Shown piece by piece: positions 4,678 through 5,902 of a DNA stretch of 5,902 nt (positions are counted from its first letter, which is position 1; each line of letters opens with the position of its first letter). Source of the stretch: Burkholderiaceae bacterium. GTDB lineage: Bacteria; Pseudomonadota; Gammaproteobacteria; Burkholderiales; Burkholderiaceae_E. Below the pieces are notes generated by a model. The model worked only from the letters and a program-made list of their open reading frames with translations, was not told where the DNA came from and made no database searches. Both the position numbers and the translations under genes were made by a program. The stretch spans positions 1-5,902 of the forward strand of contig JALQWJ010000107.1 in assembly GCA_023258775.1 (NCBI GenBank). Direction: 5' to 3'.

Positions 4678-5902
4678 ATGCAGATTCCTTTTGTTTCTTC
4701 ACTTACAACGCGCGTGCTCCCTCTCCTTATGGGACTTGGAGTCTCGATTCCCTTGCTAGCGCTCTTGATGCTTGCAGCGGGTTTGCATCCGCTAGAGTCA
4801 GCGGCAAACCATGCGGCAATTCCGGGAGAGGGCTTAGGGCACCTGCTTGAGCATGTGCTTGGGCGTTATGCCTTCAACACCTTGGTCGTGAGCCTTGTGG
4901 CCATGGCGGTGGCTGGATCAATCGGCGTACTCGCCGGTTGGTTGGTCGCTGCTTATCAGTTTCCGGGACGCCGCTGGATGTCATGGGCGCTGTTGATGCC
5001 GCTTGCGATTCCCCCTTATGTGATGGCTTTTGCCTTTACAGACTTTCTCGATGTATCAGGACCCTTGCAACAAGGGCTTCGAGCCCTGATGGCGCTTGAG
5101 CTAGGCCCAAGTTCGAGCCTAAGCGTGCGCACCCCTTGGGGGGCGGGCATGTGCCTTGGCCTTGCGCTGTACCCGTATATTTACATGCTGGCTCGTGGCG
5201 CCTTCGCGGAGCGAAGTGCCTCGCTCGCCGAAGCCGCTCGAAGTCTAGGGACGCCGGCCTGGCAGGTTTGGCCCAAGGTAATCTGGCCGATCGCAAGGCC
5301 CTCGGTCGCCGCGGGTTCAGCGCTGGTGTTGATGGAGGTGTTAGCTGATTTTGGTACCGTCAGCTATTTTGCAACTGATACGCTTACCGCCGGCATTTAT
5401 AAGGCCTGGCAGGGGATGGGCGATAAGCTAAGTGCCGCCCGCCTGGCGCTTGTGCTACTTGTTGCTGTCGGCGTGCTCGTATGGATCGAACGAAAGCAGC
5501 GAGCGCGGCGGGCACTTGCCTCGCGTTCCTGGCGCCCTGCACAAGTTCAAGCCTTGGAGGGCTGGGCGGCCTGGCGGGCAAGCGTACTTTGCCTTTGCCC
5601 GATCCTGATCGCCTTTGTTGCGCCGGTTTCAATACTCTTGCATGCGCTGGAGCCACTTGAAGTGGATCAAGCTGCTCGTTTAGGCCAGTGGTTGCAAAAC
5701 TCGCTGCTCTTGGCGGCTTTGTCAGTGTGGGTCATTATCCCTGCAGCCGTCTTGCTTGCCTACGTTGGACGGATCAATCCAAGTCCATGGGTAAAGTCTA
5801 TTACCGCACTTTCAAATGCTGGCTATGCGTTGCCCGGTGTCGTGATTGGCGTCGGTATTTTGAGTACTGCGGCCTGGTTAAGAAACTGGCTCCCAATTTG
5901 GA
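4678..5902 (+). CDS. fbpB: Fe(3+)-type ABC transporter permease, FbpB-like, 3' end cut by window
   Basis: Inner-membrane permease of a binding-protein-dependent importer. Reading from ATG 4678 gives 408 open codons to the right edge without a stop; family members are roughly 500-560 residues, so about a quarter is missing. Hydrophobic segments lie near 12-35, 66-92, 102-122, 153-172, 209-230, 254-270, 301-322, 341-363 and 384-400. The cytoplasmic EAA loop, which docks on the ATPase, is EAARSLGTPAWQVWPKVIWP (185-204). LMEVLADFGTVSYF (218-231) is typical of FbpB. A second permease half begins near 300, with QNSLLLAALSVW (340-351) echoing FNTLVVSLVAMA (66-77) of the first half, as expected for the fused two-domain FbpB type; its EAA loop would lie outside the window. 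GTG 4645 is an in-frame alternative start without a Shine-Dalgarno. It pairs with the divergent ATPase gene. The substrate is inferred as ferric iron by family; no binding protein (FbpA) is in view. Confidence 0.88.
   Translation, partial: MQIPFVSSLTTRVLPLLMGLGVSIPLLALLMLAAGLHPLESAANHAAIPGEGLGHLLEHVLGRYAFNTLVVSLVAMAVAGSIGVLAGWLVAAYQFPGRRWMSWALLMPLAIPPYVMAFAFTDFLDVSGPLQQGLRALMALELGPSSSLSVRTPWGAGMCLGLALYPYIYMLARGAFAERSASLAEAARSLGTPAWQVWPKVIWPIARPSVAAGSALVLMEVLADFGTVSYFATDTLTAGIYKAWQGMGDKLSAARLALVLLVAVGVLVWIERKQRARRALASRSWRPAQVQALEGWAAWRASVLCLCPILIAFVAPVSILLHALEPLEVDQAARLGQWLQNSLLLAALSVWVIIPAAVLLAYVGRINPSPWVKSITALSNAGYALPGVVIGVGILSTAAWLRNWLPIW

Noticed and set aside
5036..5656. Reverse frames of 86 and 90 codons and a forward frame of 70 codons within the permease
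   Set aside because: The products are rich in Arg, Pro and Ala, as expected from out-of-frame reading of this coding sequence. The permease frame through the same bases has an intact EAA loop and membrane segments.
1..5902. tRNA or rRNA genes, CRISPR repeats, insertion-sequence ends, toxin-antitoxin or phage genes
   Set aside because: None seen: no repeated spacer array, no transposase or integrase motif, no cloverleaf-like sequence, and nearly all sequence is taken by five recognisable genes.

Overview
The window looks like a chromosomal stretch from a Gram-negative proteobacterium, most likely a betaproteobacterium of the order Burkholderiales. The clue is a TctC/Bug-family periplasmic binding protein that stands alone without its membrane partners, a pattern typical of that order. 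Base composition looks moderate and even across the genes, with one AT-rich junction near 3369-3456. This taxonomic call is an inference from protein families only.

Layout: (1) bases 1-68 hold the possible tail of an upstream gene and a clear Shine-Dalgarno; (2) 69-1118 (+) encodes an exported Bug/TctC solute-binding protein; (3) 1217-2746 (-) encodes a 509-residue FAD/NAD(P)-binding oxidoreductase of the flavin monooxygenase-like type; (4) 2745-3368 (+) encodes a GSH-dependent 2-hydroxychromene-2-carboxylate isomerase-like protein of the DsbA/kappa-GST fold; (5) 3457-4542 (-) encodes an FbpC-type ABC ATPase; (6) 4678 to the right edge (+) encodes the first three quarters or so of an FbpB-type two-domain ABC permease, cut by the window end.

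The genes alternate strictly in strand (+ - + - +), so none of the five shares an operon with its neighbour. There are two convergent junctions (1119-1216 and 3369-3456) and two divergent ones (2744-2747 and 4543-4677). The first divergent junction is remarkable: the two start codons share the dinucleotide AT of a single CATG, so each gene's leader and promoter must lie inside the other's coding sequence. The second is a 135-base intergenic region with two small inverted repeats and a good -10 box very close to the permease start.

Functionally, the ATPase and permease most likely form one ferric-iron (or similar) importer; their periplasmic binding protein is not in the window. The Bug protein, monooxygenase-like enzyme and isomerase-like enzyme could serve uptake and breakdown of an organic acid, possibly aromatic, but that link rests on proximity and family only. 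I found no RNA gene, CRISPR array, insertion sequence or clear undescribed system; the overlapping start codons are the feature most worth checking.
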